Counted from the stretch's first letter, positions 1-9,754 are shown. The stretch: 50,323 bases of DNA from Oscillospiraceae bacterium (GCA_015065585.1 SVQC01000009.1:1-50323); one strand, 5' to 3'. The notes: generated by a model not told the origin, from the sequence alone. Made by a program: numbers and translations.

Positions 1-148
1 CTTTCATTTTTTCAGCCGCAAGCTCTGACAAAGGATTATCAACGTAATGGTCGGGATGATATTTTCTGGCTAGTTCTCTGTACGCCTTTTTGATTTCATC
101 ATCACTTGCATTTTTATCAACGCCAAGTACTACATAAGGGTCTGTCAT
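1..148 (-). CDS. DnaJ-domain protein, 5' end only (partial)
   Basis: The reverse strand from 148 reads [19 protein letters not shown], then [14 protein letters not shown], which is a J-domain with the diagnostic His-Pro-Asp motif near residue 35. J-domain proteins stimulate the ATPase of DnaK-type Hsp70 chaperones. Only about 49 codons are present because the gene runs off the left edge, so it could be DnaJ itself or a shorter J-domain protein. The residues right after HPD lack a recognisable Gly/Phe region in the visible part. Its ATG overlaps the stop of the upstream DUF5685 gene (ATGA), which implies translational coupling. Confidence 0.85.
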   Translation of the reverse strand, partial: MTDPYVVLGVDKNASDDEIKKAYRELARKYHPDHYVDNPLSELAAEKMK

Positions 149-990
149 TTTATCTTCTCCATTCGGGTTATTTCCATATTCATCGTATCCTCAAGGCCAA
201 CATAGATTAAGTTGCCGAGAATATTCTTAAATCTTAAAACAGATAAAAGCTCAAAGCTTTTTTCCGCTTCATTTATAACAATATAAAGCTGCGTTTTGAT
301 TTTTTCGATAGCTTCCTTTTCATCCATAGCTTTAATAGGATTAAAAGTGCCGTTTTTTATATCTTTTCGACGGTCAACAAGGCAGTCCAAAAGATAAATG
401 TATCTGCCCAGAAGTCTGCCTAAATAGCTTAGCACTTTTTTGTCCTTTTCTTCCCTAGCGCACATTGGTAAAAGGGTTGACAGCATCTCACTGCTGGGCT
501 CTGCCGCATCATCGAGAGAACAGTTTTTATTTCTCTCGCAAATGGTTTGCTCTTTTATATACCGAGTTGCTATTTTTTCTATTTCGGGATATTTATCCGC
601 CGCTTTTTTATGTGCTTTTGAAAAAAGAAGTTTAAGTATAAAAGCCGCTAGTTTTTTAATTCCCTTTTCATCATTTATATCATCACTGAATTTGTTAAAG
701 CTAAGTATTATAAGGGCGGCGGCAGAAAGGTCAAAAGCCTTATCATCAACACAGTAATTACATTTTTTAAAGGGATTGCATGTGCATTTTTTCTTTGCCG
801 TACCCGAAAAATTATTATTCAAAGAAAGTTCTAAAAGCGCGGTAAAGGTAAAATCATAATTTAAAGCAAATTTTGATATAAATCCGTATTCCTTATTAAG
901 CTTTCTGCAAAGAGAACAGTATACCGCTTTGTACATATCATATTCCTTTATTCGCATTTCAGGCTTCGCTACACGAATATAACCAAACAC
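145..990 (-). CDS. DUF5685 family cysteine-rich protein
   Basis: The 281-residue protein starts [20 protein letters not shown], the typical opening of the DUF5685 family known in Clostridia and often found beside a J-domain gene, as here. A cysteine cluster (CSLC near residue 26, then [12 protein letters not shown] near 69-80) suggests metal binding. The remainder is predicted helical and no catalytic motif is obvious. The start codon is GTG at 990, preceded by a purine-rich GGCGGTGAGG. The function of the family is not established; coupling to the J-domain gene suggests a chaperone-related or maturation role, which is inference. Confidence 0.8.
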   Translation of the reverse strand: MFGYIRVAKPEMRIKEYDMYKAVYCSLCRKLNKEYGFISKFALNYDFTFTALLELSLNNNFSGTAKKKCTCNPFKKCNYCVDDKAFDLSAAALIILSFNKFSDDINDEKGIKKLAAFILKLLFSKAHKKAADKYPEIEKIATRYIKEQTICERNKNCSLDDAAEPSSEMLSTLLPMCAREEKDKKVLSYLGRLLGRYIYLLDCLVDRRKDIKNGTFNPIKAMDEKEAIEKIKTQLYIVINEAEKSFELLSVLRFKNILGNLIYVGLEDTMNMEITRMEKIK

Positions 991-1054
991 ACCCTCACCG
1001 CCTTTACTTTATTTTACTCTATACAGTAAATTTTTGATGAATAATTTATTAATA

Positions 1055-3892
1055 TTAAAGCACTCGTTTAAGATATTGACCCGTAAAGGAGGCAGAATTT
1101 TTCGCCACTTCTTCGGGAGTTCCCGTTGCAACAACTGTTCCTCCGCCCTCTCCGCCTTCAGGACCTAAATCTATAATATAGTCGGCTGTTTTTATAACGT
1201 CTAAATTATGCTCGATAACCAAAACCGTATTACCGCCGTCAGCCAGCAAATCGAGCACCTCAATTAATCGGTGAACATCTGCCGTATGAAGACCCGTTGT
1301 GGGTTCATCAAGTATATAAATAGTTTTACCCGTGCTTCTTTTTGAAAGCTCGGTGGCAAGTTTAACACGCTGAGCCTCACCGCCCGAAAGGGTTGTTGCC
1401 GACTGTCCCAGCTTTATATAGCCAAGACCAACTTCATGAAGAGTTTTAATTTTACGGTATATTTTAGGTATACTTTCAAAGAAGCACATAGCCTCCTCAA
1501 CCGTCATTTCAAGAACATCGGAAATACTTTTCCCTTTATAAAGCACGTTAAGGGTTTCTTCGTTATATCTTTTGCCCTGACAAACCTCGCAGGGCACGTA
1601 TACGTCGGGAAGAAACTGCATTTCTATTTTAATAATACCGTCACCCTGACAGGCTTCGCATCTTCCTCCTTTAACGTTAAAGGAAAATCTACCAGGTCCA
1701 AAGCCCTTCATTTTAGCATCCTTTGTAACTGAAAACAGTTCTCTTATATCGTTAAACACACCCGTATAGGTAGCAGGATTTGAACGGGGTGTTCTGCCTA
1801 TGGGCGACTGGTCAATATCTATAACCTTATCAAGCAACTCAACGCCCTCAATTTTCTTAAAATTTCCCCATACTGCTTTTGCACGGTTAAGCTTTGCAGA
1901 CAAATAATTATAAACAATATCGTTAACAAGTGATGACTTGCCCGAGCCTGAAACACCCGTTACGCAGGTAAAAGTACCAAGCGGAATTTTAACGTTTATA
2001 TTCTTAAGATTGTTTTCCTTTGCACCGGTAACTAAGAGGGAATGTCCGTTACCCTTTCGTCTGACCTTTGGAACAGGCACCTTTCTTGCGCCACTCAAAT
2101 AATCAGCCGTCATAGAATTCTCAGCCTTTAAAAGTCCTTTTATATCACCACTGTAGATTACCTCACCGCCGTGAACACCCGCGCCGGGACCTATATCTAC
2201 AATATAATCAGCCTGACGCATTGTATCCTCGTCATGCTCAACCACAATTAAGGTATTACCTAAATCCCTTAAACGTTTAAGGGCTTCAAGAAGGCGGTCG
2301 TTATCCCTTTGATGAAGACCGATACTAGGCTCGTCAAGTATATACACAACACCGGTAAGACCGGAGCCTATCTGGGTTGCAAGGCGTATACGCTGACTTT
2401 CACCGCCCGAAAGGGTGCCTGAGGAACGTGAAAGATTCAAATATGAAAGTCCTAAGCCGTTTAAAAATTCAAGTCTTGCCTTAACTTCTTTGATTATAGG
2501 CTTGGCTATTTTTTGGTGATGCTCGGAAAATACAAGAGTATTAATAAAGGACAAAGCATCTGTTACCGATAAGGAACATAATTCTTCTATATTCTTTCCG
2601 CCAACCGTAACCGAAAGGGCCTCAGATTTTAATCTTGCGCCCTTACAAGCAGGGCAAACGCTTTCGCTCATATAGCTTTCAATTTCCCGTTTTGTATATT
2701 CCGACTCGGTTTCGGAGAAACGTCTTTCCAGATTGTTAACTATACCCTCAAATGTGCTGTGGTATAGTCCGCCGCCCCACTCAGCAAGCTTTATAAAATC
2801 TATTTTTTCTCCCTTTGTTCCATAGAGCAGAACGTTCTTCTGCTCCTCGGTAAGCAGATAGTATGGGGTGTCAAGGCTAAAGCCGTAATGCTCGGCAAGG
2901 CCCTTAAAGTACATTCTTGCCACACTGCCCCTCGTTTTGTCCACTGTTGCCTTAACGTTCCAGCCCGAGCAACAGAAAACGCCCTCGTTTACTGATAAAT
3001 TCTCGTCTTCGATTATAAGGTCGGGATTAACCTTTAAAAATCTTCCTATACCCGAACAAATGCTGCAGGCACCCAGAGGATTATTAAAGGAAAAGAGGGT
3101 CGGGGTAAGTTCAGGCAGACTTACGCCATGCTCATCACAGGCATAATTCTGCGAAAAGCGAAGCTCCTCGCCGTCAATTACGTCAATATAAATTATACCG
3201 TCAGCAAGCTTTGCCGCCGTTTCAATACTGTCAGCCAATCGGCTTTTTATTTCCTCTTTTATAATAAGTCGGTCAACCACAATTTCGATATGGTGCTTAA
3301 TATTTTTATCAAGGGTTATTTCCTCGGATAAATCATAAAGATTTCCGTCAATTCTAACCCTCACAAAACCGGCTTTCTTAGCCGCTTCCAGTTCTTTTTC
3401 ATGTCTTCCCTTTCTGCCTCTGACAACAGGAGCAAGAACCTGAATTTTAGTGCCGGCTTCAATTTTCAGCACCTTTTTAACTATCTGGTCGGTAGTCTGC
3501 TGTTTAATTTCCTTATTACAGATAGGACAGTGAGGGACACCGACTCTGGCATAAAGAAGTCTTAAATAATCGTATATTTCGGTAACTGTTCCCACGGTAG
3601 AACGGGGATTTTTAGAGGTAGTTTTCTGGTCAATAGAAATAGCGGGCGAAAGTCCCTCAATACTGTCAACATCGGGTTTGTCCATTTGTCCTAGGAACAT
3701 ACGGGCATAAGAAGACAGAGACTCAACATACCGTCTTTGTCCCTCGGCATAAATAGTATCAAACGCAAGCGAAGATTTGCCCGAACCCGAAAGTCCCGTA
3801 AATACAACCAACTTATCTCTGGGTATTTCCAGGTCAATATTTTTGAGATTATGCACCCTCGCGCCCTTAATGGTTATTTTTTCTAAAGCCAT
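1055..3892 (-). CDS. uvrA: UvrABC system protein A (excinuclease ATPase subunit)
   Basis: The 945-residue length is normal for UvrA. It recognises DNA lesions as a dimer and loads UvrB in nucleotide excision repair. Two ABC ATPase modules are visible: Walker [11 protein letters not shown] near residue 33 and [10 protein letters not shown] near 640, with signatures LSGGESQR and LSGGEAQR. Zinc-binding CxxC pairs occur in [23 protein letters not shown] and CEACQGDG. An RBS GAGGG precedes the ATG. It follows an esterase gene and uvrB with very short gaps, so uvrB, the esterase and uvrA probably form one transcription unit. Confidence 0.98.
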   Translation of the reverse strand: MALEKITIKGARVHNLKNIDLEIPRDKLVVFTGLSGSGKSSLAFDTIYAEGQRRYVESLSSYARMFLGQMDKPDVDSIEGLSPAISIDQKTTSKNPRSTVGTVTEIYDYLRLLYARVGVPHCPICNKEIKQQTTDQIVKKVLKIEAGTKIQVLAPVVRGRKGRHEKELEAAKKAGFVRVRIDGNLYDLSEEITLDKNIKHHIEIVVDRLIIKEEIKSRLADSIETAAKLADGIIYIDVIDGEELRFSQNYACDEHGVSLPELTPTLFSFNNPLGACSICSGIGRFLKVNPDLIIEDENLSVNEGVFCCSGWNVKATVDKTRGSVARMYFKGLAEHYGFSLDTPYYLLTEEQKNVLLYGTKGEKIDFIKLAEWGGGLYHSTFEGIVNNLERRFSETESEYTKREIESYMSESVCPACKGARLKSEALSVTVGGKNIEELCSLSVTDALSFINTLVFSEHHQKIAKPIIKEVKARLEFLNGLGLSYLNLSRSSGTLSGGESQRIRLATQIGSGLTGVVYILDEPSIGLHQRDNDRLLEALKRLRDLGNTLIVVEHDEDTMRQADYIVDIGPGAGVHGGEVIYSGDIKGLLKAENSMTADYLSGARKVPVPKVRRKGNGHSLLVTGAKENNLKNINVKIPLGTFTCVTGVSGSGKSSLVNDIVYNYLSAKLNRAKAVWGNFKKIEGVELLDKVIDIDQSPIGRTPRSNPATYTGVFNDIRELFSVTKDAKMKGFGPGRFSFNVKGGRCEACQGDGIIKIEMQFLPDVYVPCEVCQGKRYNEETLNVLYKGKSISDVLEMTVEEAMCFFESIPKIYRKIKTLHEVGLGYIKLGQSATTLSGGEAQRVKLATELSKRSTGKTIYILDEPTTGLHTADVHRLIEVLDLLADGGNTVLVIEHNLDVIKTADYIIDLGPEGGEGGGTVVATGTPEEVAKNSASFTGQYLKRVL

Positions 3893-3902
3893 ATTATCCC
3901 TC

Positions 3903-4577
3903 TTAAAAAAGATGTGAACAAAATTCTGCTACTTCGTCAAAATCGGTCCGTCTCTGCATTAAAAGCCAATCGATAATATCGGTGTGCTCATAAGCGAAGT
4001 TTATACCGTCATTGTGTCCGAGGTTTAAAAGCAACTCAAGCTTCGCATTACCGCCGTTTGCATTCACGGCATTTACACAAAGTTCTGAGTAAATCGGCGG
4101 AACAAGAGTATCTTTATCACCGTGCAAAGCATATACGGGAGTGGTTTTAAGGTTTTGCATGCGCCAGGACATACTGCCTCCGGCAACGGGGGCAATACCC
4201 GCAAAGAAATTATTATAAGTAACACCCATCATCCACGTGCCAAAACCGCCCATACTTGAGCCGGTAATACTTATTCTGTCCTTTTCTATTCCATATTCCA
4301 AAACTACAGAGTCAATAATTTCTTTAACATTAGTTACCACATTATCCCAAACAAACTGAGCAGGACACTGAGGGGTCAAAATAACCGCCTCATATTCCTT
4401 CCCCTCCTTTAAAAGTCTGGGTATTGCATGACGCTCAAGGTGAGTAAAATTCTCACCCCTTTCCCCTGCGCCGTGAAGATACACTATTAAGGGAAGTTTC
4501 TTATAATTATCAGGGAAATAAATTCCGTAATTCATTTTTATTTTTCCGTTATTATAAATTTTTTCTTTAAAATTCAT
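3903..4577 (-). CDS. Alpha/beta hydrolase, dienelactone hydrolase/esterase-like
   Basis: This 224-residue cytoplasmic protein has the oxyanion-region motif [14 protein letters not shown] near residue 30 and a nucleophile elbow [10 protein letters not shown] (Ser near residue 107). A later Asp ([10 protein letters not shown]) and His (LGHNDGI) complete a Ser-Asp-His triad. This fits the phospholipase/carboxylesterase or prolyl-oligopeptidase-like esterase group; the substrate cannot be told. It lies between uvrB and uvrA, and its RBS GAGGAA is formed by the last uvrB codons, so it is translationally linked to uvrB. A link to DNA repair is not evident. Confidence 0.85.
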   Translation of the reverse strand: MNFKEKIYNNGKIKMNYGIYFPDNYKKLPLIVYLHGAGERGENFTHLERHAIPRLLKEGKEYEAVILTPQCPAQFVWDNVVTNVKEIIDSVVLEYGIEKDRISITGSSMGGFGTWMMGVTYNNFFAGIAPVAGGSMSWRMQNLKTTPVYALHGDKDTLVPPIYSELCVNAVNANGGNAKLELLLNLGHNDGINFAYEHTDIIDWLLMQRRTDFDEVAEFCSHLF

Positions 4578-4579
4578 AT

Positions 4580-6535
4580 CTATTCCTCTTTCAGCTTTTT
4601 AATTTTATCACGAAGCATTGCAGCGTGCTCAAATTCAAGCAGCTTTGCAGCCTCTTTCATCTGCTGTGTCAAAATTTCAATTTGCTTTTCCTTTTCCGCC
4701 TTGGTAAGACGTTTTTTCTTTTGTTCGCCTGCATTTTTGCCAGAAATTTCAAGAATTTCATGAACATCCTTAATAATGGTTTTTGGCACAATACCGTTTT
4801 TCTCATTATATTCCTTTTGGATTTCCCGTCTTCTGTTAGTTTCGCTTATTGCGGCTTCCATACTTCTCGTAACGCTGTCAGCATACATTATTACACTTCC
4901 GTTCTGGTTCCGCGCCGCTCTACCTATAGTCTGAATAAGAGAGGCTTCGCTTCTTAAAAAGCCCTCTTTATCGGCATCAAGAATTACAACGAGGCTCACT
5001 TCAGGGATATCAAGACCCTCTCTTAAAAGGTTTATTCCTACAAGCACGTCAAACTCGCCTTTTCGCAAATCTCTTATTATTTCCATACGCTCAATTGTAT
5101 CGATATCGTGGTGCATATATCTGACCTTTATTGATACGTTAACAAGATAATCGGTAAGGTCTTCCGCCATCTTTTTGGTAAGGGTAGTAACAAGCACTCT
5201 CTCTTTACGGCTTACCCTAGTATTTATCTCGGAAATTAAATCGTCAATCTGACCTTCGCTAGGTCTTACCGAAATTTCGGGGTCGAGAAGTCCCGTAGGT
5301 CTTATAACCTGTTCTACTGTCTGAGCCGCAAGTTCTTTTTCAAAGGGAGCAGGAGTTGCCGAAACGAATACCGCCTGGTTTATATGGGAATAAAATTCCT
5401 CAAAGTTAAGAGGACGGTTATCAAAGGCAGAAGGCAATCTGAAGCCATATTCAACAAGGTTTGATTTTCTTGCAAAATCACCGCCGTACATACCCCTTAC
5501 CTGTGGCAAGGTTACGTGGGATTCGTCAACGAAAAGCACGAAATCATCAGGGAAATAGTCAAGCAAAGTCGTCGGTGTACTGCCTCGTTTTCTGCCGGAC
5601 AGTACACCCGAATAGTTTTCAATTCCCTTACAAGTGCCTACCTCTTTAAGCATTTCAACATCATATTCAACCCTCTGTCTTATTCTTTGGGCTTCTATAA
5701 GTTTTCCGTCGTTTATAAACTGCTGTTCACATTCCTGCATTTCCTTTAGAATATTCTCAATACCCTTTTCCATTTTTGAATCGGATATTATATAGTGAGA
5801 AGCAGGATATATGGCGATATGCCGAAGTATGTTCTTTATCTCGCCGGTTACAGTATTAATTTCACAAATCCTGTCAATTTCATCACCAAAAAATTCAATT
5901 CGTACTGCATTTTCATAAGAATATGCAGGGTAAATATCTACCGTATCACCGCGAACTCTGAACTTATTTCTGATAAAATTAATATCGTTTCTTTCATACT
6001 GCAGGATTATAAGCTTTCTGATAAGGGCATCTCTTTCAATATTCATACCCTCCCGTAGAGATATAACCATCTCTCTGTAGTCGATAGGGTCGCCGAGAGT
6101 ATAAATGCAGGAAACCGAGGCAACTATTATAACGTCTCGCCTCTCACTTAAAGCGCAGGTGGCACTGTGACGAAGCTTGTCTATTTCATCGTTAATTGCT
6201 GAATCCTTTTCTATATAAGTATCGGTACCGGGCAGATACGCCTCAGGCTGATAATAATCGTAATAACTAACAAAATATTCAACCGCGTTTTCAGGGAAAA
6301 ATTCCTTAAACTCCGAGCACAGTTGCGCGGCAAGTGTTTTGTTGTGAGCGAGAACAAGCGTCGGGCGGTTGACTTGTGCAATCACGTTCGCCATCGTGAA
6401 CGTCTTACCCGAGCCCGTTACACCAAGCAAAACCTGCTCTTTTAAGCCGTTTTTGAGCCCTTCGGTTAATTTTTCAATGGCCTCTGGTTGGTCGCCTGTA
6501 GGCTTGTAATTACTGTGCAAAATAAACTTATCCAT
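4580..6535 (-). CDS. uvrB: UvrABC system protein B (intact copy)
   Basis: The 651-residue protein is the DNA-scanning helicase-like subunit of the excinuclease. Walker [11 protein letters not shown] is near residue 39, the beta-hairpin region [20 protein letters not shown] near 92, DESH near 337, helicase motifs [13 protein letters not shown] and QTIGRAARN in the C-terminal half, and a UVR domain ([15 protein letters not shown]) at the end. An RBS GGAG precedes ATG at 6535. The first roughly 90 codons use a different codon mix from the rest and are duplicated, in diverged form, at 8121-8393. This gene may therefore be a mosaic whose 5' end came with inserted DNA. Confidence 0.97.
   Translation of the reverse strand: MDKFILHSNYKPTGDQPEAIEKLTEGLKNGLKEQVLLGVTGSGKTFTMANVIAQVNRPTLVLAHNKTLAAQLCSEFKEFFPENAVEYFVSYYDYYQPEAYLPGTDTYIEKDSAINDEIDKLRHSATCALSERRDVIIVASVSCIYTLGDPIDYREMVISLREGMNIERDALIRKLIILQYERNDINFIRNKFRVRGDTVDIYPAYSYENAVRIEFFGDEIDRICEINTVTGEIKNILRHIAIYPASHYIISDSKMEKGIENILKEMQECEQQFINDGKLIEAQRIRQRVEYDVEMLKEVGTCKGIENYSGVLSGRKRGSTPTTLLDYFPDDFVLFVDESHVTLPQVRGMYGGDFARKSNLVEYGFRLPSAFDNRPLNFEEFYSHINQAVFVSATPAPFEKELAAQTVEQVIRPTGLLDPEISVRPSEGQIDDLISEINTRVSRKERVLVTTLTKKMAEDLTDYLVNVSIKVRYMHHDIDTIERMEIIRDLRKGEFDVLVGINLLREGLDIPEVSLVVILDADKEGFLRSEASLIQTIGRAARNQNGSVIMYADSVTRSMEAAISETNRRREIQKEYNEKNGIVPKTIIKDVHEILEISGKNAGEQKKKRLTKAEKEKQIEILTQQMKEAAKLLEFEHAAMLRDKIKKLKEE
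6269..6304. repeat. 36-bp direct repeat, copy 1 (inside intact uvrB)
   Basis: This block is identical to 8127-8162. It ends where the intact uvrB and the truncated uvrB fragment stop resembling each other, in codons for the EYFVS stretch. Outside this block and one other identical block (6414-6451 = 8272-8309) the two 5' ends differ at many third positions. The block could be the crossover tract of homologous recombination or an attachment-type core; the sequence alone cannot decide. Confidence 0.85.
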
Positions 6536-6753
6536 CCGTTCTCACTCCTCTCTTTTTTTGATTATTTTCTGTCTTTTTATTGTCTTACAATTCACTTAAA
6601 TTTTGCTCAAAAAGTTGGCGAATAGTAAATTACACGAATTTAGGTCACAAATTTGTAATCGTAATCAGTACAAAATATTCAGTTAAGTATTCATTTGAGT
6701 TAAACCCGTTATTTTAAATGAAAAATTAAATTTTAGCAAAACCGACAAACACG
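6536..6753. other. Intergenic region upstream of intact uvrB
   Basis: This 218-base AT-rich stretch separates uvrB from the DUF2628 gene. It holds copy 1 of a 26-bp repeat (6629-6654) and the uvrB RBS. I see no convincing sigma-70 promoter with a good -35/-10 pair and no LexA/DinR-type box, although uvrB is commonly SOS-controlled in Firmicutes. No gene is visible in it. Confidence 0.5.
6629..6654. repeat. 26-bp perfect direct repeat, copy 1
   Basis: The block beginning ATTACACGAATTTAGG is identical at 8004-8029. Each copy sits upstream of a minus-strand gene (uvrB here, the 164-residue membrane protein there) and each is preceded on the plus strand by AGTTGG about 10 bases away. Internally CACGAATTT and CACAAATTT form a near-direct repeat at 13-base spacing, which could be an operator. 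It may equally mark the ends of a small inserted module. Confidence 0.85.
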
Positions 6754-7485
6754 TTAAAACATTATATCCATAAGTAAACTTATAAGCGGTGAAATCAATA
6801 GACTGTATATTGCTCTATAAGCAAGACCTCCAACCAAAAAGGCCAAAATAGAGGTCCCACCGTCTGAATATTTAACATTTTTAAGTATATGTATTTTATA
6901 GATGCTGTCGGCAAAAATTCCAAACAATATTCCGCACAAAAGCATACCTATACTGCTTATTCCGCCTATTTTTAAAGCTATTCGCTCAATTTCTTTTTGT
7001 GAGTCCAAGGCTTTATCGAGCAGAACGCTTGTCTCAGCGGAATACACGGGATTCAGCTTTGTTAAAGTATCAACACCAACTGCTTCCTCATAAGCCGCAA
7101 CATTTTGATAATGTGGTTCAAGCTTTGGTGCATAGATTCCTACACCTATTGAAGTTAAAACTATAGCCAATATTAAATCTACAATTATATACAAGCAAGC
7201 AAACCTATACATCTTTCGGTAGCAAAGCCAATTAAATCCGAAAAAGAAAGCAGCCCAGTTCCAATTTACAAAGAACTTTTTGCCCTCGTTTTTAGTGTAA
7301 ATATCAACGTAACGAGAAGCGTTTTTATCAATGAAAAAATGCCAGTCCGCCTTTTTAACACCATCTAATAATGCTTCTTTCGGGGAGGCTGTGGTCGGTA
7401 TTCTTTTCCAACACTGCTTACAGTATCCGTCACTTACAATATACGTAGCACCGCAGTGTTCGCATTTCTTTTCAAGGTTATCCAT
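6754..7485 (-). CDS. DUF2628-type membrane protein with N-terminal zinc ribbon
   Basis: This 243-residue protein begins with a zinc ribbon, CEHCGATYIVSDGYCKQCW (residues 8-26). The DUF2628-like segment follows (NWNWAAFFFGFNWLCYRKMY near residue 73-92), then about four hydrophobic segments: one near 95-118 (YIIVDLILAIVLTSIGVGIY), one or two in 170-192 and one at the C-terminus. It is probably an integral membrane protein; the family has no firm function. Its ATG overlaps the 3' end of the upstream membrane gene (…ATGGATGGATAA), so the two are co-translated. Both lie in the DNA that separates the two uvrB 5' ends. Confidence 0.75.
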   Translation of the reverse strand: MDNLEKKCEHCGATYIVSDGYCKQCWKRIPTTASPKEALLDGVKKADWHFFIDKNASRYVDIYTKNEGKKFFVNWNWAAFFFGFNWLCYRKMYRFACLYIIVDLILAIVLTSIGVGIYAPKLEPHYQNVAAYEEAVGVDTLTKLNPVYSAETSVLLDKALDSQKEIERIALKIGGISSIGMLLCGILFGIFADSIYKIHILKNVKYSDGGTSILAFLVGGLAYRAIYSLLISPLISLLMDIMF

Positions 7486-7972
7486 CCATTTCTACCCCTT
7501 TCTTTTTTTCTCTAAGGATTTTTATTGATGCAACGAGAATAATTATGTAAGCAACCATACTAAATATCGTTCCGTTTGTTAAATAGTTTACAAAATAAAC
7601 CAAATAGGTTTCTATTATTCCCAACTTACTATATATTAAATATTTTGGAATAGCCGGCAGAGAAAAGGAAGTTAAATTTATTATTAAAAATATAATACTG
7701 CAACAAAATAATGGAATTAAACATTTTGATTTAACATTTTTAAGTATACGAGTAATCATAAAAACTATTATAAAAGCTATAATCATTTTAATCACTATGG
7801 ATATAATCGTAGTCCATAACAAAGTTGAAATATATTCTTTTGTAACTCCTATCAAACTCCCGTTTGGCAAGTTAACAAATAGCTCATACAGCAATTTTAA
7901 AATACCGATAATCTCACCTAAGCAAAATATGCAAAGTCCGCTTATATATAATTTTTTAGTTGTTGGTTTCAT
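7478..7972 (-). CDS. Small integral membrane protein, unknown function
   Basis: The 164-residue product (MKPTTKKLYISGLCIFCLG…) has four hydrophobic segments near residues 9-28, 46-70, 83-102 and 130-151, and ends in a charged tail KILREKKKGVEMDG. I chose ATG 7972 because GAGGAA lies 4-5 bases upstream; an in-frame ATG at 8005 falls inside the 26-bp repeat and has no RBS. I do not recognise the family. It overlaps the DUF2628 gene, forming a two-gene membrane module that looks like cargo of the DNA inserted in uvrB. Confidence 0.65.
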   Translation of the reverse strand: MKPTTKKLYISGLCIFCLGEIIGILKLLYELFVNLPNGSLIGVTKEYISTLLWTTIISIVIKMIIAFIIVFMITRILKNVKSKCLIPLFCCSIIFLIINLTSFSLPAIPKYLIYSKLGIIETYLVYFVNYLTNGTIFSMVAYIIILVASIKILREKKKGVEMDG

Positions 7973-8003
7973 AAAATTCCTCACAGTTAGTTGGTGTTTC
8001 CGC

Positions 8004-8029
8004 ATTACACGAATTTAGGTCACAAATTT
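8004..8029. repeat. 26-bp perfect direct repeat, copy 2
   Basis: This block is identical to 6629-6654 and lies 32-57 bases upstream of the chosen start of the small membrane protein, in its promoter/leader region. Together with copy 1 it brackets the two-gene membrane module. Confidence 0.85.
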
Positions 8030-8043
8030 ATTTGATTTATATA

Positions 8044-8123
8044 GTGTTATTACGTGTTATCCTGTGTTAAAAAGCCTCTAAAAACGGCGTTTTGTCACGG
8101 TTTTTAGTGAAAATCTTGTGTTA
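8044..8123. repeat. GTGTTA iterons and inverted repeat next to the uvrB fragment
   Basis: GTGTTA occurs at 8044, 8054 and 8064, exactly one helical turn apart, and again at 8118-8123, where it contains the stop codon of the uvrB fragment. Between them lies an 8-bp perfect inverted repeat, CTAAAAAC (8078-8085) and GTTTTTAG (8100-8107), whose spacer begins with part of the palindrome AAAACGgCGTTTT (8081-8093). Phased short repeats at a recombination junction recall arm-type binding sites of recombinases, but they could also be operators of the membrane module, which reads away from here. Confidence 0.6.
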
Positions 8124-8393
8124 GGAAACAAAATATTCAACCGCGTTTTCAGGGAAAAATTCACGAAACTCACTACAAAGTTGTGCGGCGAGGGTTTTAT
8201 TATGAGCGAGAACGAGTGTAGGACGGTTTACTTTTTCAATAATATTTGCCATAGTAAAGGTCTTTCCCGAACCCGTTACACCAAGCAAAACCTGCTCTTT
8301 TAAGCCGTTATTTAAACCATTTACAAGTTTTTCAATAGCTTCAGGCTGGTCACCTGTAGGACTATACTTTGATACTAACTTAAAATCGCCCAA
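8121..8393 (-). pseudogene. uvrB: Truncated uvrB 5' end (second copy)
   Basis: The fragment encodes 90 residues matching UvrB positions 1-91 or so, including Walker [11 protein letters not shown] and [15 protein letters not shown], then stops after EYFVS. It starts at TTG 8393, six bases after GAGGTG. Its codon use resembles the neighbouring uvrA and it keeps a good promoter at 8429-8457, so it is most likely the original 5' end of the chromosomal gene, cut off from its body. The product would have only part of the first helicase domain and is unlikely to act as UvrB. Confidence 0.85.
8127..8162. repeat. 36-bp direct repeat, copy 2 (end of uvrB fragment)
   Basis: Identical to 6269-6304. Its left edge abuts the point where the fragment stops matching intact uvrB, four bases from the fragment's stop codon. 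Confidence 0.85.
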
Positions 8394-8428
8394 CTCTTTC
8401 ACCTCGCAAAACAAACTTATACAGATAT

Positions 8429-8457
8429 ATTGTACCACAAAAAAGCTAAAAGGTAAA
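8429..8457 (-). promoter_or_regulatory. Sigma-70 type promoter of the uvrB fragment
   Basis: On the minus strand: TTTACC (8457-8452), 17-base spacer, TACAAT (8434-8429), about 35 bases before the TTG start of the fragment. It now drives only the truncated copy and whatever lies downstream. Confidence 0.65.
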
Positions 8458-8483
8458 TAAATTTAATATTGAAGTATATAAAA

Positions 8484-8514
8484 ATAATAGGACGATACTA
8501 TTTCGTCCTATTAT
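8484..8514 (-). terminator. Rho-independent terminator of the DUF2953 gene
   Basis: A 12-bp stem (8484-8495 with 8503-8514, arms containing AATAGGACGA and TCGTCCTATT) with a 7-base loop lies just after the stop at 8519 and is followed on the minus strand by ATTTTTATATA. Confidence 0.85.
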
Positions 8515-8518
8515 CTAT

Positions 8519-9139
8519 CTAAGATTTATTTGATTTTCTTTTTGCTTGGTCACAGGCAATACGGAAATAAGCAATAATTATTCGAAAAACCTTAACTGAA
8601 AGCTCAATTTCAAAGTCAAATTTACTGTCCTTAGAGTCATAATCACAGTTAATGCTTATTTCTTCTTTTCTTTTATTAATCCTTAAAGATGAATGAAGAT
8701 ACGCCAAAAGCGGTGAAACAACAGCGCAGCAAATTCCATAGCATATAGCGGTAGCGGCGGCATCGCCCTCAGCGCAGACTATATTTATTCTGAGTTTTTT
8801 TACCCTTAAATAACCAAGATTATCCGAAATGCGCTTTAACAGGTTTTTTATAACCGCGAAACTTTCCGTAAGAGTTTCTGGCAATCCATCAGTTTTAATC
8901 CTCTGCTTAATAGATTCCTTATCAAAATTTGAAATGCCTATAGTTTTTTTTATAGAATTCAAAATTGGGGAGGTTTTCTTTTTTCGTTTTTGCTTTTCGG
9001 CAAAGGTTTTGAAAAAAATTTTATATAAAAACTTGATTTTTTCGCCTTTATCGGTTTTAATTATAATACTTACCGGCGTAATTAGTATTGTGCCTATAAG
9101 TAAACCTAAAACAGCTAACACTATAAGAAAAATTTTCAA
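8519..9139 (-). CDS. DUF2953 domain membrane-anchored protein
   Basis: The 206-residue product has one N-terminal transmembrane segment (FLIVLAVLGLLIGTILI, residues 4-20), a basic central part with many Lys/Arg, a region VKKLRINIVCAEGDAAATAI near residue 113, and a C-terminal beta-rich part containing SINCDYD. This arrangement is typical of DUF2953, which occurs in spore-forming Firmicutes with no fixed function. The start is TTG 9139, with GGCGGTGAGG upstream. It is divergent from the phosphopantetheinyl transferase gene. Confidence 0.75.
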   Translation of the reverse strand: MKIFLIVLAVLGLLIGTILITPVSIIIKTDKGEKIKFLYKIFFKTFAEKQKRKKKTSPILNSIKKTIGISNFDKESIKQRIKTDGLPETLTESFAVIKNLLKRISDNLGYLRVKKLRINIVCAEGDAAATAICYGICCAVVSPLLAYLHSSLRINKRKEEISINCDYDSKDSKFDFEIELSVKVFRIIIAYFRIACDQAKRKSNKS

Positions 9140-9177
9140 AACCTCACCGCCTTTATTTTAATTTAAGGAGTAATACA

Positions 9178-9711
9178 ATGAACTGGTTAATGGGAAATAT
9201 ATCCGACATTACCGATGAACAGTATGCGGAAATTTACGAAGGTCTTTCAAAATCACGAAAGGCGCATATTGATAAAAAGGAAATCAAAGAAGCTAAAAAA
9301 GCATCTCTCTTAGCAACCCATCTTTTAAATGAGTTGCTTTTAAAGGAATTTAATATAAATTCCCCTATAGAAACAGATGAAAACGGCGTTCCTTTCGTTA
9401 AAGACGATATTTTTATAAGTATTTCTCACAGCAAGGAAAAGGTAGTATGCGCCGCTTCTTTATCTCCTATTGGTATAGATATTGAAAAAATCCGTCCTGT
9501 AAAAGAAAATCTTATAAACTTTGTCTGCACTCCCGAAGAAAAAGCTTTCGTACTTGAAAATGATAAGGGGAATCGTTTTTTTATGGTATGGACGGCAAAG
9601 GAAGCCGCATTTAAAAAAGAACCAAAAAGAAAAAGTCTTCTTCTAATCGATACTCTCGACCTAAAAAAAGAAACATTTATAATTGACGGCTACTGCATTT
9701 CTATAGTATAG
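9178..9711 (+). CDS. 4'-phosphopantetheinyl transferase (Sfp/AcpT type)
   Basis: At 177 residues this is a compact member of the superfamily that moves phosphopantetheine from CoA to a carrier-protein serine. Motifs are SISHSKEKVVCA (near residue 80), the Mg-binding GIDIEKIRP (near 98) and WTAKEAAFK (near 139), with Asp, Glu and Lys catalytic residues present. The C-terminus is short, so a narrow substrate range is possible. RBS AAGGAG lies 7 bases before ATG. No polyketide or peptide synthetase is nearby, so the likely client is an acyl carrier protein, which is inference. Confidence 0.9.
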   Translation: MNWLMGNISDITDEQYAEIYEGLSKSRKAHIDKKEIKEAKKASLLATHLLNELLLKEFNINSPIETDENGVPFVKDDIFISISHSKEKVVCAASLSPIGIDIEKIRPVKENLINFVCTPEEKAFVLENDKGNRFFMVWTAKEAAFKKEPKRKSLLLIDTLDLKKETFIIDGYCISIV

Positions 9712-9754
9712 GCTTATTATACTTTATATAATCATTTTTTGCAACAATCTATTT

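Noticed and set aside
6269..6304. 36-bp repeat as proof of an attachment site
   Set aside because: A second identical block of 38 bp (6414-6451 = 8272-8309) exists inside the homologous region, so identity alone may reflect conservation or recombination.
8121..8393. uvrB fragment as an assembly duplicate
   Set aside because: It differs from the intact 5' end at many third positions and has its own promoter and TTG start, so it is not a copied contig end.
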